A stretch of DNA of 64,000 bases from 67-14 sp020438345 (GTDB lineage: Bacteria > Actinomycetota > Thermoleophilia > Solirubrobacterales > 70-9). Position numbers and translations under genes: made by a program. The notes beneath the pieces were generated by a model. The model saw nothing but the letters and a program-made list of their open reading frames with translations, made no database searches and was not told the origin of the DNA. The DNA lies in the NCBI GenBank assembly GCA_937872475.1, contig CALMSY010000012.1, forward strand, positions 62,001 to 126,000. The letters run 5' to 3'. How positions within the stretch are numbered: position 1 is the stretch's first letter; each line of letters begins with the position of its first letter. Below, piece by piece: positions 48,500-57,131 of this stretch.

Positions 48500-50427
48500 A
48501 TGGTCCTCCGCCTACGTTGCTCCCCGTTCCTTGCTCCGGAGCCCTCCGCCTTCCGAAGCCGCACTTTCACCCCGTCACCCTGGCTTTTGATCCCTGCAGC
48601 TTTCGCTTTGATCCAGAGTGATTTCCGGCCTGCTGACGCATCCTTGCTGACCCTCACTTTCAAACGGCGAACGACTGATTTTCCAGCATCGAGCCTGGCC
48701 ACTTTCAGGCAACGGACGGGCGCCTTCTTCCAACGGGCCTTCCGGGCACAGATCGCGATGCCTTCAGCAGTCATGCCACCAATGTTTCGCACCGTTACCT
48801 TGATCTTTCTGGTCCCGCCCGGCCGCAAAATGAGACTTGCCGGCTTGACGTTGACTACAAGCCTTGCAGGCGTGAGCTCCACATCCGGCTGCTTGTAAAC
48901 CGGCTCCGCCGCTCCGGGTTCCGGCCGGAGCGGATTGTCAACCTGGTCCGATCGAAGCTGGCCGAGGGCGGCGTCAGCCTCAGGCCCGTCAAACCAGGTG
49001 ACCCGTCGTACCTCGAAAAGGTTCGCTGGCCCCAGGGTCGGGTCGGTGTTCACTCCACCGGGCACCGGTGGCATGGTCACCATCGGCCCTGCCGCCCCGA
49101 ACGAGTGGCCATCACCGGAGCAGAGCATTGAACTTGCCGGATTCGGGGTCGCCATGTCCTGGTAATAGGAGGACTGGGAGACACCTTCGATGTCAGTCGT
49201 CAGTCGCGCGACGTTGGTCACGGATCCGTACTGGCCGGAAAACTGGTCCCAGCTGATCTGTCCGGCCACCGGGTTGTCCTGAATTCCGTCAATGGTCATG
49301 CCGGACGGGTTGTTCGAATTCCGGTAGACCATCCCCGACGCGTCCGGCGCGAGATCCATCGCCGACACGAACTGGTTGATCCCGGGATGGACCCGAAGGT
49401 AGGTGCGGGTTTCCCAGATGCCTTCGTAAAAGATGTAGTCCCGCTGGGCGAACGTCCCGCTGTTTGCCCCGACGAAGGAACGAATCGCCCGTACCGGACC
49501 ATCCAGATTGGCGATGAAGCCGCCACCGCCTCGGCTGAAAGTCAGTTCATTGCGACCACAGCCGGTCTGCCCCACAGTCGATTTGTCGCCGTCCAGAAGG
49601 TCAACATCCGGGGCGCTCGCGGCGGCGATCACCATGCGGTCAACCATCCATCGCCCGGGGAATCCGAGCTCGTAGCGAGCCGTGGTGACGGTCGACTTTT
49701 CCGGGTTGACCGGCGGGCCGGCGATGTTGTCTCCGATGCTCCCGTAGTGGTACCCGGCCCGGTACCCCCCAACGAGCAGCGGGTCGTACGTTTGCTCGTA
49801 TAGGACCATGTCTGTTTCAGCAGCAGGGTCAAGCCCGCTTGTCGTCCGAAAGAGATACAGAAAGCGAGATCCGGAGGGGTCAAGCGGATCAGTAACTTTG
49901 ACTGGGGTCCGGGTTCCGGGGTCCACTCCCTCGGGGGCCTCCACACCGCCGGCGGCGATTCCCGCATCAACGGCCATCATCGCGATTTCGTCATCTGCAT
50001 CGAACTTCGGATCTCCCTTGGTGCCGGGGACCACCGCACCGCTTCCTCGATTGGCAGGCGTTGTCACGGTCTGTGGCACGCCATCGGCTTCAGCCCAGGT
50101 ATTCGGGTCGGCGTACGCCATCGCCCGGAACTCATTGTTCGAATTGAAGACAGACTGGCGGACCGGCCGGTAATCGATCAGTTTGCGCTCGTCGACCTGC
50201 ACCGGGACCTGGATCCAGCTGCCGTCGAAAGAGAAGGCAACGACCTGCTCCGGCTCGATCCCGATCAGGAGCGGAGTTTCTGAACCGGTGATGACCACCG
50301 GCTCCGTGTCCCGGTCATCAAGCCCCGCCGACGCGCTGGACGGCCCAACGACAAGCGCCAAACCGACAATGCCGGCGAAGATGAACCTGACTGGACCCCG
50401 ATGCGCTTTCATCTCTCCACTAAACAT
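48496..50427 (-). CDS. Large secreted protein with C-terminal CARDB-like domain
   Basis: A 643-residue protein. Signal peptide: basic start then VRFIFAGIVGLALVVGPSSA ending S-A-S-A near residue 33. The main body (about 40-500) has no family I recognise; it contains D-D-E-I-A-M-M-A-V-D-A-G, G-C-G-R-N-E-L-T-F-S-R-G and many aromatic/Gly beta-type stretches. Residues about 525-625 form an Ig-like CARDB/APHP domain (PASLILRPGGTRKIKVTVRN, then I-G-G-M-T-A-E-G). The end is strongly basic (ARNGEQRRRRTI). It lies between an exporter gene (12 bases upstream) and a Cfa synthase gene (TTGA overlap), suggesting a joint envelope role. Confidence 0.87.
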   Translation of the reverse strand: MFSGEMKAHRGPVRFIFAGIVGLALVVGPSSASAGLDDRDTEPVVITGSETPLLIGIEPEQVVAFSFDGSWIQVPVQVDERKLIDYRPVRQSVFNSNNEFRAMAYADPNTWAEADGVPQTVTTPANRGSGAVVPGTKGDPKFDADDEIAMMAVDAGIAAGGVEAPEGVDPGTRTPVKVTDPLDPSGSRFLYLFRTTSGLDPAAETDMVLYEQTYDPLLVGGYRAGYHYGSIGDNIAGPPVNPEKSTVTTARYELGFPGRWMVDRMVIAAASAPDVDLLDGDKSTVGQTGCGRNELTFSRGGGGFIANLDGPVRAIRSFVGANSGTFAQRDYIFYEGIWETRTYLRVHPGINQFVSAMDLAPDASGMVYRNSNNPSGMTIDGIQDNPVAGQISWDQFSGQYGSVTNVARLTTDIEGVSQSSYYQDMATPNPASSMLCSGDGHSFGAAGPMVTMPPVPGGVNTDPTLGPANLFEVRRVTWFDGPEADAALGQLRSDQVDNPLRPEPGAAEPVYKQPDVELTPARLVVNVKPASLILRPGGTRKIKVTVRNIGGMTAEGIAICARKARWKKAPVRCLKVARLDAGKSVVRRLKVRVSKDASAGRKSLWIKAKAAGIKSQGDGVKVRLRKAEGSGARNGEQRRRRTI

Positions 50428-50439
50428 GAGTCGGAAACC

Positions 50440-51804
50440 TCAGTTGCGCCTTCCCGTTCCCGGCCCGACCACGAAGCAGATGATCAGGAAGCCGACCATG
50501 GCGGCGACAGCGTTGAAACGGAAGGCGATGTGAAGGCCATCTACCAGGCCGCTGGCTGAGGCAAACAGCGTGGTGGTCAGCGCCAGGCCGACCGAGCCTC
50601 CCGCCACCTGGAACATGTAAATGATCCCGCCGGCAAGACTGGAGCGTGAATCATCGACCGCGGTCACCCCGATCGTGGTGATTGACGAGTAGAAAAGGCC
50701 GATCCCGATTCCGAGTATCACCATCCCCGGGATGATCCCGCCGGTCGCCCCGGATTCCTCCACTCCGAATGAGAGAAGCAATGGCCCAAGGGCAATGCAT
50801 GCTGCGCCGAGCGTGACGATAGGACGACCACCGACCCGGTTGTAGAGCGGTCCGGCGACGAACGAGGTCAGCGCAAAGACGGCCATGAACGGCAGGAGCC
50901 CCAGACCGGATTCGAAAGCAGAAAGCCCCCCGGCTTTCTGCAGGTACTGAGGGATATAGAACAGAGCCGAGAAGAAGGTGGCCGAAATGAAAAGAATCGA
51001 AACGCAGGACGCGGTGAAAGTTGCGTTCCGCATCACATCCCGGGGAACCAGCGCGTGAGTCCCGGCGCGACGCTCGACCAGGGCGAAGCAGGCCAGCAGC
51101 AGGAGCGAAGCGGCAATCGCGCCGATGATTCTCGGATCCCCCCAGCCGAGGTCCACCACCTGGTCAAGCGCGACCATGAAAAGAACCAGACCAAGGGAGA
51201 CCGTGACGATCCCCGCGTAGTCGATCCTCCGGTCGTCGGTCTCGGGGCGTGGCTGATGAATCAGAAGCCAGACGGCGAAGATCGCGGTAAGGGCGATCGG
51301 CACATTCAGGAAAAGGATCCAGCGCCAACTCGCAAATTCGGTCAATGCCCCGCCGAGCAGCGGACCCAGAGCGTTGCCGACCCCGGCCACCCCGAGGATC
51401 AGGCCACCTGCCAGGCCTGCCTTGCTGGAGGGAAGCTCGGCGAAGGTCATGCCGAGCACGGCTGGCCACATCAAAGCCCCGCCGATGCCCATCACCGCCC
51501 GGGCAGCGATCAGCCAGGCCTCGGACTGGGCCGTGCCGGCAGCCAGCGAGGCGACCAGGAAGATCCCGGCTCCGGCGAAGAAGACCTCGCGTCGGCCAAA
51601 CAGGTCGGCCAGCCGGCCACCGGTGACGATCAGCACGCCGAACACCAGGGCGTAGGCATTGACCACCCATTGGACAGTCGTGATGTCCGTATCGAAATCC
51701 TTTTCGATCGCCGGCAGTGCGACATTCATCGCAGTGATGTCATTGGCGATGACAAAAACTCCGAGCGCCATCGCCCCGAGGGCGAGATAGGTGGACCGGG
51801 TCAC
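50440..51804 (-). CDS. MFS transporter, DHA2 (drug:H+ antiporter, 14-helix) family
   Basis: A 454-residue protein with about fourteen helices. The DHA2 marks are V-I-A-N-D-I-T-A-M-N-V-A-L-P-A-I-E near residue 18 (motif D1), W-V-V-N-A-Y-A-L, G-R-L-A-D-L-F-G-R-R near 63 and G-P-L-L-G-G-A-L-T near 147 (motif C). It is a likely multidrug or lipid exporter. GTG 51804 has TAAGCT exactly 6 bases upstream and also GGAGGT directly before it. It is the first gene of an operon with the secreted protein and Cfa synthase. A role in moving a lipid or envelope precursor is possible. Confidence 0.93.
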   Translation of the reverse strand: MTRSTYLALGAMALGVFVIANDITAMNVALPAIEKDFDTDITTVQWVVNAYALVFGVLIVTGGRLADLFGRREVFFAGAGIFLVASLAAGTAQSEAWLIAARAVMGIGGALMWPAVLGMTFAELPSSKAGLAGGLILGVAGVGNALGPLLGGALTEFASWRWILFLNVPIALTAIFAVWLLIHQPRPETDDRRIDYAGIVTVSLGLVLFMVALDQVVDLGWGDPRIIGAIAASLLLLACFALVERRAGTHALVPRDVMRNATFTASCVSILFISATFFSALFYIPQYLQKAGGLSAFESGLGLLPFMAVFALTSFVAGPLYNRVGGRPIVTLGAACIALGPLLLSFGVEESGATGGIIPGMVILGIGIGLFYSSITTIGVTAVDDSRSSLAGGIIYMFQVAGGSVGLALTTTLFASASGLVDGLHIAFRFNAVAAMVGFLIICFVVGPGTGRRN

Positions 51805-51810
51805 ACCTCC

Positions 51811-51816
51811 AGCTTA
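51811..51816 (-). promoter_or_regulatory. -10 element of the MFS-secreted protein-Cfa operon
   Basis: Minus-strand TAAGCT lies exactly 6 bases before GTG 51804. A GGAGGT between the two means the message may be leaderless or started further up. Confidence 0.4.
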
Positions 51817-51909
51817 GGCGCCGGTGGGGTGCCGCTCAAGTGGTTCGCACGGCCCGGCCGAACAGCTTTCGAGATCGGGACCCTTCGATACCGGGGTGAA
51901 CGCACCCAA

Positions 51910-51915
51910 TAGGCT
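51910..51915 (+). promoter_or_regulatory. Leaderless-type -10 element of greA
   Basis: TAGGCT ends exactly 6 bases before ATG 51922. The same hexamer precedes the gene at 6495. Confidence 0.5.
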
Positions 51916-51921
51916 GGGTTC

Positions 51922-52398
51922 ATGACTGATTCAGATGAAACCGGGGAGTCGATCACGGCCGAAGGCTTGAAGCTGCTCAAGGTCGAGCTGGAAGAACTCG
52001 AAGGTCCTGCTCGCGAAAAGATCGCCGAACGGCTCAAGGTCGCCAGGGAGCTCGGGGATCTCAAGGAGAACGCCGAGTACCACATCGCCAAGGAAGACCA
52101 GGCTCATCTCGAAACCAAGATCCAGCGACTTCGTGAACGCGAGAAGAACGCGGTCGTGGTTGATGTCGAAGCCTCCGGCGATGCTTTCGCATTCGGTCGC
52201 ACCGCGGAGATCACCGACGGATCAGGCCGCCGGCTTACCTGGACTCTGGTTGGTTCGACCGAGGCGAACCTGGCCGAAGGGAGGCTCAGCGCCGAATCAC
52301 CGGTCGGTCAGGCCCTGCGCAACCGGAAGGTCGGAGAAGAGGTGAAGATCGCCACCCCCAAGGGCGAACGGATCTTCACCATCAACTCGGTCAGCTGA
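51922..52398 (+). CDS. greA: Transcription elongation factor GreA
   Basis: A 158-residue protein of normal length. The N-terminal coiled-coil hairpin (residues about 12-80) has at its tip ARELGDLKENAEYHIAKEDQ, with the acidic pair that reaches the RNA polymerase active site and stimulates transcript cleavage. The C-terminal FKBP-like domain includes F-G-R-T-A-E-I-T-D, L-V-G-S-T-E-A-N, L-S-A-E-S-P-V-G-Q-A-L and IATPKGERIFTINSVS. It is a single gene, leaderless type, convergent with the secreted protein gene downstream. Confidence 0.96.
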   Translation: MTDSDETGESITAEGLKLLKVELEELEGPAREKIAERLKVARELGDLKENAEYHIAKEDQAHLETKIQRLREREKNAVVVDVEASGDAFAFGRTAEITDGSGRRLTWTLVGSTEANLAEGRLSAESPVGQALRNRKVGEEVKIATPKGERIFTINSVS

Positions 52399-52409
52399 GT
52401 CGGTCCTCT

Positions 52410-53225
52410 CTACTTGATCCGTCTTATCTCGTAGGTCAGGTCGGTCACCCAGCAGCGTTGGGATCCGGGTCCCGACATAGGCGGGCACTGTTTGACCTTT
52501 CGGGTTTCGGTTGAGTTCAGTGGCGTGACTTCGCCATGTTCCTTGGAGAACTTCATGGTCTCCCGCTGGCCGCGCTTCATCGCGGCAATGCGGTCGATGC
52601 CGCCGAAAACCCGAAGTTGCTGTGGCATTTCCGTGATCGAAGCAAAGTAGGGGTACTTTTCACCGCAGAAGCTGTAGTTGCTCTGGTCGAACGGGAACTT
52701 GAGCTTCAGGGCAGTGTCCTTGTCGTAGTCGAGTGAGAACGGGCGCCGGGCATTTGGCCTGGAGCAATGCTTCGTGGTTGTCTTGATTCCACGGGGTTCC
52801 GTGCCATCACATTCACCGAGCTCGCCGCCGCAGCCCGGGAGCAGGTTCTGCCTGATCGTGATCTTCTGCCGGTTATGGGCCTTCGCAACTGCTCCCTGAA
52901 GGGGATAGAACTGGAAAGGGAGATTCCTCATGGACGGTGGCAGGTCACCCTTGTACTGCATGCCGCGGAACAGGATTCCGTTCCCGCGTGTGTGGAACCC
53001 GGAGGTAATCGTGCCCCGTTCAGTTCCCCAGCCCCGGTCACCGCGCGGATAGTCGGCACTCTGGGTATGCCAGTCGTGGACGTGGATGCCGGTCAGCTCC
53101 AACCGGTAGAGGGACTTCTCCAGCCGGACCTGGCCCTGGGCCAGCGAATTGGCGGCCAGCCCGAAGAAGAGGATCGAGATCATGACGAGTACGAAACGGC
53201 GAAACTTGGTGATTTCCGAGTTCAT
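52410..53225 (-). CDS. Secreted protein of unknown function, 271 residues
   Basis: ATG 53225 follows GGGAGAA at good spacing; the longer open frame upstream is not used. The signal peptide is FVLVMISILFFGLAANSLAQ (residues 11-30). The mature protein is rich in Lys, Arg, Gly and aromatic residues and has five to six cysteines (L-P-G-C-G-G-E-L-G-E-C, K-H-C-S-R, F-C-G-E-K, Q-C-P-P, R-C-W-V), likely in disulfides. G-I-H-V-H-D-W-H-T-Q-S-A-D-Y near residue 45 is notable. No family is recognised. It may be a surface or extracellular protein. Confidence 0.82.
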   Translation of the reverse strand: MNSEITKFRRFVLVMISILFFGLAANSLAQGQVRLEKSLYRLELTGIHVHDWHTQSADYPRGDRGWGTERGTITSGFHTRGNGILFRGMQYKGDLPPSMRNLPFQFYPLQGAVAKAHNRQKITIRQNLLPGCGGELGECDGTEPRGIKTTTKHCSRPNARRPFSLDYDKDTALKLKFPFDQSNYSFCGEKYPYFASITEMPQQLRVFGGIDRIAAMKRGQRETMKFSKEHGEVTPLNSTETRKVKQCPPMSGPGSQRCWVTDLTYEIRRIK

Positions 53226-53315
53226 GTGGGTTCTCCCGGGTAGTTGAGGGGTGGGAGAAAGCTCGCGCAGGGGCCTTGTCATGACTTTGCGGCGTTCCGC
53301 AAGGTTTGTGAGCCG

Positions 53316-53321
53316 TATCCT
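53316..53321 (+). promoter_or_regulatory. Leaderless-type -10 element
   Basis: TATCCT ends exactly 6 bases before ATG 53328. Confidence 0.5.
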
Positions 53322-53327
53322 CCAGTT

Positions 53328-53609
53328 ATGGCGAAAAGCTCGAAGGCGAAGAAGGCTGGTGCCGCGGTGGGTCTTGCCGGCCGTGCCTGGGAGTACGGCA
53401 AGCGGGTCGACTGGCCCGCTGTATGGATGCGTGCCCGTTGGCTCAGCCATCACTCCCAGCGGCTCTACAACAATCTGACCCCGGAGGAACGCAGGGAGTT
53501 TCTGGACATCGTCGTCCCGACCAGGGATTCGAAGATGATCGCCAAAGACGACCGGGCGCGGGTGGCCGAGCTTGTCTCGAAGGCGTTTTCCGGCAGCAGA
53601 CGGATTTGA
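53328..53609 (+). CDS. Small basic hypothetical protein, 93 residues
   Basis: From ATG 53328 (MAKSSKAKKAG). The N-terminus is basic and glycine/alanine rich. Residues 20-60 contain W-E-Y-G-K-R-V-D-W-P-A-V-W-M-R-A-R-W and L-Y-N-N-L-T-P-E-E-R-R-E-F, and the end is helical (AKDDRARVAELVSKAFSGSR). No membrane segment. Similar short proteins with the L-T-P-x-E-R-x-x-F/L phrase occur in Thermoleophilia in my recollection, without known function. It has its own leaderless-type promoter and ends at a shared terminator. Confidence 0.75.
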   Translation: MAKSSKAKKAGAAVGLAGRAWEYGKRVDWPAVWMRARWLSHHSQRLYNNLTPEERREFLDIVVPTRDSKMIAKDDRARVAELVSKAFSGSRRI

Positions 53610-53670
53610 GCGACCCGGCCGGACCGAAGCAGGATTCGACGGACCGGGTTCGACTGCCCTCTTGAAACAG

Positions 53671-53704
53671 AACGCCGGCCGTACCCTTGGGCACGGCCGG
53701 CGTT
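53671..53704. terminator. Bidirectional terminator
   Basis: AACGCCGGCCGT (53671-53682) pairs perfectly with 53693-53704; 10-base loop. It lies between the convergent genes ending at 53609 and 53727. Confidence 0.8.
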
Positions 53705-53726
53705 TGAAACGTTGATGCCTGGCTTT

Positions 53727-54167
53727 TCAGCCTCCCAGGCGACCCAGAAGTCCACCGAGGTTGAGACCACCGGTTCCTCCCAGTTTGCCCAGGATCGAGC
53801 CGAGGTTGAAACCGCCGAGGCTCAACCCGCCGAGATTGCCCCCGAGCAGTGCCTTGAGCTTGCTGATGAGGTCAGCATTGCTGCCTCCGGTCGGGATGCC
53901 CGATCCGACGATGCTCTTGGCGGCCGATGCCAGGCAGCTGGCGAGACCCTTCGAGCTGGTTTCCTTCGAGCACTTGTTGTAAGCGTCAACGCCCTTCGAA
54001 CAAAGGGAGCTGACCTTCGAATTGCCGGCCTTCGCGCAGAGAGCGCTCAGGTCGCCAGCGCTCGGCAACGCAGGAACTGCAGGTGCGGCCTGGGCCGGCG
54101 CGGCGCCAATGGCGCAGGCTACGGCAGCGGTCGCGATGAAAGCACCAAACTTGGCTTTCAGGTTCAT
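53727..54167 (-). CDS. Small secreted protein with Gly/Leu-rich C-terminal repeats
   Basis: A 146-residue protein. The signal peptide runs to A-P-A-Q-A near residue 27. The middle has four cysteines in L-C-A-K-A, L-C-S-K-G, K-C-S-K and S-C-L-A-S. The last 45 residues repeat G-G-L-x-L-G-G / L-G-x-L-G-G units (NLGGLSLGGFNLGSILGKLG and on) to the very end. GGAGGAG at seven bases gives a very strong ribosome site before ATG 54167, and the region upstream is AT-rich. I expect an abundant, perhaps self-assembling, cell-surface protein; the function is unknown. Confidence 0.85.
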   Translation of the reverse strand: MNLKAKFGAFIATAAVACAIGAAPAQAAPAVPALPSAGDLSALCAKAGNSKVSSLCSKGVDAYNKCSKETSSKGLASCLASAAKSIVGSGIPTGGSNADLISKLKALLGGNLGGLSLGGFNLGSILGKLGGTGGLNLGGLLGRLGG

Positions 54168-54350
54168 GTATCTCTCCTCCGGGTAACTTCTATCTCCCTA
54201 CCCGGGCGGCAATTTAGCGCATTTATGAACACTTGTTTCGTAAAACTTTGCGTCCTCGTGAACCTGCCGGTACAGAACGAGATTGTTCGTATCCGGGCCT
54301 TTTTCTGATCACCTTCGAAGATCCTGCGGGTACCGGCTTCTCCTGCCCCG

Positions 54351-54356
54351 TACCAT
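54351..54356 (+). promoter_or_regulatory. Leaderless-type -10 element
   Basis: TACCAT ends exactly 6 bases before GTG 54363 and supports that start. Confidence 0.5.
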
Positions 54357-54362
54357 GGGAGC

Positions 54363-55289
54363 GTGATCTGCCGCACCGGAATCATCATTCTGCTCCTGGG
54401 TTGCCTTGCTGCCTTTGGCACCCCCCAGGCCCACGGATACGGGAAGCCCGGCCCGGGCACAATGCTTTCCGGTTGCCCGGTGTTCCCGCCCGGCAACGCC
54501 TGGAACCGCGACATCAGCGCGGCGAAGGTCCATCCACTTTCGGGTCGTTACATCGCCTCGATCGGTGGTTCCACCACCCTCCACGCCGACTTCGGTTCCG
54601 GCCGGTACGGCGACTATGGAATTCCCTACCGGGCCGTGGGCCGCGACCAGGCAAAGATCCCGGTGCTGTTCACCGCATTCGGCCGGGAAAGCGACCGCGG
54701 TCCCTATCCGATACCGCTTGGCAGCCGGATCGAAGGCGGTTCGGATGACCATGTGATCGCCCTTCAGCGCGGCAGATGCGAGCTCTTCGAGCTATATCGC
54801 GCGCGCCGCGGAAAGGGTCGCTGGCTGGCCGATTCTGGCGCCCGTTTCGACCTTCGTTCCAACCGGCTTCGGCCGGCAGGCTGGACCAGCGCCGATGCTG
54901 CCGGGCTACCGATCCTGCCCGGTCTCGCCAAGGCCGGGGAGGCCTCCGGCCAGATCACCCATGCCCTCAGGTTCACCGTCGCCGAAACCCAGCGTGGATA
55001 CATTCACCCGGCGCGCCATTTCGCATCAAGCTCCCGGGATCGTTCCTTGCCGCCAATGGGACTTCGCCTCAGACTCAAGTCCGGCTACCGGCTCGGCCGG
55101 TTCTCCGGACAGGCCCTGGCGATCCTCAAAGGCCTCAAGCGTTTCGGCATGATCGTCGCCGACAACGGGTCTGACATGTACATCAGCGGTACTCCCGACC
55201 GTCGCTGGAACGATGATGTCCTCGATCAGTTGAAGACAGTTCCTGCCCTGGCATTCGAAGCGGTCGCAACCGGCCGCATCCACCGCTGA
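54363..55289 (+). CDS. Conserved secreted protein of unknown function, 308 residues
   Basis: From GTG 54363. The signal peptide is IIILLLGCLAAFGTPQAHG. The mature part begins with C-P-V-F-P-P-G-N-A-W-N-R-D-I near residue 38 and includes H-A-D-F-G-S, YGIPYRAVG, D-R-G-P-Y-P-I-P-L, D-D-H-V-I-A-L, LRPAGWTSADAAGLPILPGL near 170-190, HPARHFASSS, P-P-M-G-L-R-L-R-L-K and M-I-V-A-D-N-G-S-D-M-Y-I-S-G-T-P-D-R-R-W. I recognise this set as a widespread actinobacterial/proteobacterial secreted family without a named function. The conserved His, Asp and Trp residues suggest an enzyme. It has a leaderless-type promoter and a neighbour 33 bases downstream. Confidence 0.88.
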   Translation: MICRTGIIILLLGCLAAFGTPQAHGYGKPGPGTMLSGCPVFPPGNAWNRDISAAKVHPLSGRYIASIGGSTTLHADFGSGRYGDYGIPYRAVGRDQAKIPVLFTAFGRESDRGPYPIPLGSRIEGGSDDHVIALQRGRCELFELYRARRGKGRWLADSGARFDLRSNRLRPAGWTSADAAGLPILPGLAKAGEASGQITHALRFTVAETQRGYIHPARHFASSSRDRSLPPMGLRLRLKSGYRLGRFSGQALAILKGLKRFGMIVADNGSDMYISGTPDRRWNDDVLDQLKTVPALAFEAVATGRIHR

Positions 55290-55322
55290 AGGAGGCCCGC
55301 CAGTGCCATCGAGAACGGCAGC

Positions 55323-56159
55323 GTGAGTTCCCGCACACCGATCCTCGCCCGGGTCAGATCAACCCGGCGGCTCACTCCACACATGATCCGCATCGTCTTC
55401 GGGTCAGATGCCCTGCGCGAGTTTCCGGTCGGCGAGTTCACTGACCACTACGTGAAGCTCCAGCTGCCGCCGCCCGGAGCCGACTATTCGGCGCCCTTTG
55501 ACCCGGTCCAGATCCGTGAAACCCTGGAACGCGGGCAATGGCACCGGCAGCGCACCTACACAGTGAGGGATGCCGACCCTGCATCGGGTGAAATCACCAT
55601 TGACTTCGTCACCCACGGGCGCGGCCTGGCCGGGCCGTGGGCGGAGTCTGCCAAGCCCGGCGACCTGGTCCAGATGATCGGACCGGGTGGTGCCTACTCC
55701 CCGGACCCGGAGGCCGACTGGCATCTCATGGCCGGTGATGAGGCGGCGATCCCCGCAATTGTGGTCTCCCTTGAGCGGGTCCCGCCCGCTGTACCGGCTT
55801 TCGTCGTTCTGGAAGTGGAAGACGAACGCGAGCAACGTGGACTCGAAATCGAGGCCGGGTTCAACCCCGAAGGGAATGTCCGGTTGTTCTGGATACACCG
55901 GGACGGTGTCGGCCACAGGGATGAGAAGAGGGTGCTCGATACAGTCGAGAACCTCGAACTGCCTGACGGTCGTGGCCAGGCATTCGTCCACGGGGAAGCC
56001 GGCATGGTCCGGGAGGTGAGGCGCCACCTGGTCAGGGACCGCGGCATGGACCTTCAGAGCCTTTCCGCTACGGGCTACTGGAAATACCGCCGGACCGAAG
56101 AGGGCTGGCGAGAGGACAAACCCGAGTGGAAGCGCCTCGCAGAGCAGGATGTAATCTGA
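55323..56159 (+). CDS. Siderophore-interacting protein (ferric-chelate reductase, ViuB-like)
   Basis: A 278-residue flavoprotein of the SIP family. The FAD domain contains T-P-H-M-I-R-I-V-F near residue 19, R-T-Y-T-V-R-D near 78 and DFVTHGRGLAGPWAESAKPG near 95-115. The NAD(P)H part includes H-L-M-A-G-D-E-A-A-I-P-A-I near 137, with A-F-V-H-G-E-A-G-M-V and L-S-A-T-G-Y-W-K-Y-R-R-T-E-E-G near the end. It frees iron from siderophores by reduction. Start GTG 55323. No siderophore synthesis or uptake gene is in the window. Its stop is seven bases from the convergent desaturase stop. Confidence 0.93.
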   Translation: MSSRTPILARVRSTRRLTPHMIRIVFGSDALREFPVGEFTDHYVKLQLPPPGADYSAPFDPVQIRETLERGQWHRQRTYTVRDADPASGEITIDFVTHGRGLAGPWAESAKPGDLVQMIGPGGAYSPDPEADWHLMAGDEAAIPAIVVSLERVPPAVPAFVVLEVEDEREQRGLEIEAGFNPEGNVRLFWIHRDGVGHRDEKRVLDTVENLELPDGRGQAFVHGEAGMVREVRRHLVRDRGMDLQSLSATGYWKYRRTEEGWREDKPEWKRLAEQDVI

Positions 56160-56166
56160 CCGGGCA

Positions 56167-57066
56167 CTACTTTGCGAGCTTCTCTTCCTGGCGTTCGGGG
56201 GAGATCCGCACCACCTTTTTCGCCAGGCCCAGCTTTTCCATAACGGCGATCACTCCCGCACTGATGTCGATCTCCCACTTCTTCAGTCCGTGCTGTGCCG
56301 ACCGCGGAAAGGCGTGATGGTTGTGATGCCAGGCTTCACCCAGTGATGGCAGCGCCAGCCAGAAGACGTTGGTTGACTCATCTTCCACGTCGAAACGCCG
56401 GCTGCCGAGGAAGTGGCAGACCGAGTTGATCGACCAGGTGATGTGGTGGAGGAAGAAGACCCTCACCAGCCCGCCCCACAGAAACCCTCCGGCCGCGCCG
56501 GCGAGCGTGCCGGTGACCACGTAGCCGGCCAGAGCCGGGATAAGCAAGCCGAGAATGACCCAGAGCACAAACCAGTCGCTGATGAAACGCATGCCCCTGT
56601 CCTCGTAGAGATCACGGGCGTACTTCTGCTGGTCGGCTTTGCCGTGTTCGGTGAAGGTCCAGCCGACATGTGCGTGAAACAACCCCGAGAGCACGCCTTT
56701 GACTCCCCCGTCATGTCCGACATGGGGACTGTGGGGGTCGCCCTCCTGGTCGGTGAATGCATGGTGTTTGCGGTGATCGGCGACCCAGGTATTCACCGGT
56801 CCCTGCACTGCCATCGACCCGATGATCGCGAAGAAATACTCGATCGGCTTGAAGGTCTGAAACGAGCGGTGGGTAAGCAGGCGGTGAAATCCGACGGTGA
56901 TTCCCAGCGCCGTCACCAGGTACATGACGACCATGATCACCAGATCGGCTGCGGTGACGATCTGGTTCCAGAACAGAACGATTGCAGCGATCGTGGCAAT
57001 GAACGGGATCACTACCGCGAACAGGTTCACGATCTGATCGAGCCTCGGCATCTCATTCTGGGTCAT
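56167..57066 (-). CDS. Acyl-CoA/fatty acid desaturase, delta-9 type
   Basis: A 299-residue membrane di-iron enzyme. All three histidine boxes are present: H-R-L-L-T-H near residue 78, H-R-K-H-H near 112, and E-A-W-H-H-N-H-H-A-F-P near 260. About four helices surround them. It would introduce a double bond into acyl-CoA or lipid-bound chains. ATG 57066 (MTQNEMPRLDQ) is 13 bases past AGGAA. It is divergent from a PucR-type regulator across an AT-rich repeat, suggesting feedback control of membrane unsaturation. The cyclopropane synthase at 47255 could act on the products. Confidence 0.94.
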   Translation of the reverse strand: MTQNEMPRLDQIVNLFAVVIPFIATIAAIVLFWNQIVTAADLVIMVVMYLVTALGITVGFHRLLTHRSFQTFKPIEYFFAIIGSMAVQGPVNTWVADHRKHHAFTDQEGDPHSPHVGHDGGVKGVLSGLFHAHVGWTFTEHGKADQQKYARDLYEDRGMRFISDWFVLWVILGLLIPALAGYVVTGTLAGAAGGFLWGGLVRVFFLHHITWSINSVCHFLGSRRFDVEDESTNVFWLALPSLGEAWHHNHHAFPRSAQHGLKKWEIDISAGVIAVMEKLGLAKKVVRISPERQEEKLAK

Positions 57067-57131
57067 GTCGAAAGCGTATTCCTCGGTTCTTGATATTTCT
57101 TTGCTAAAAACCAAGTCATCCGGAGCATTTG

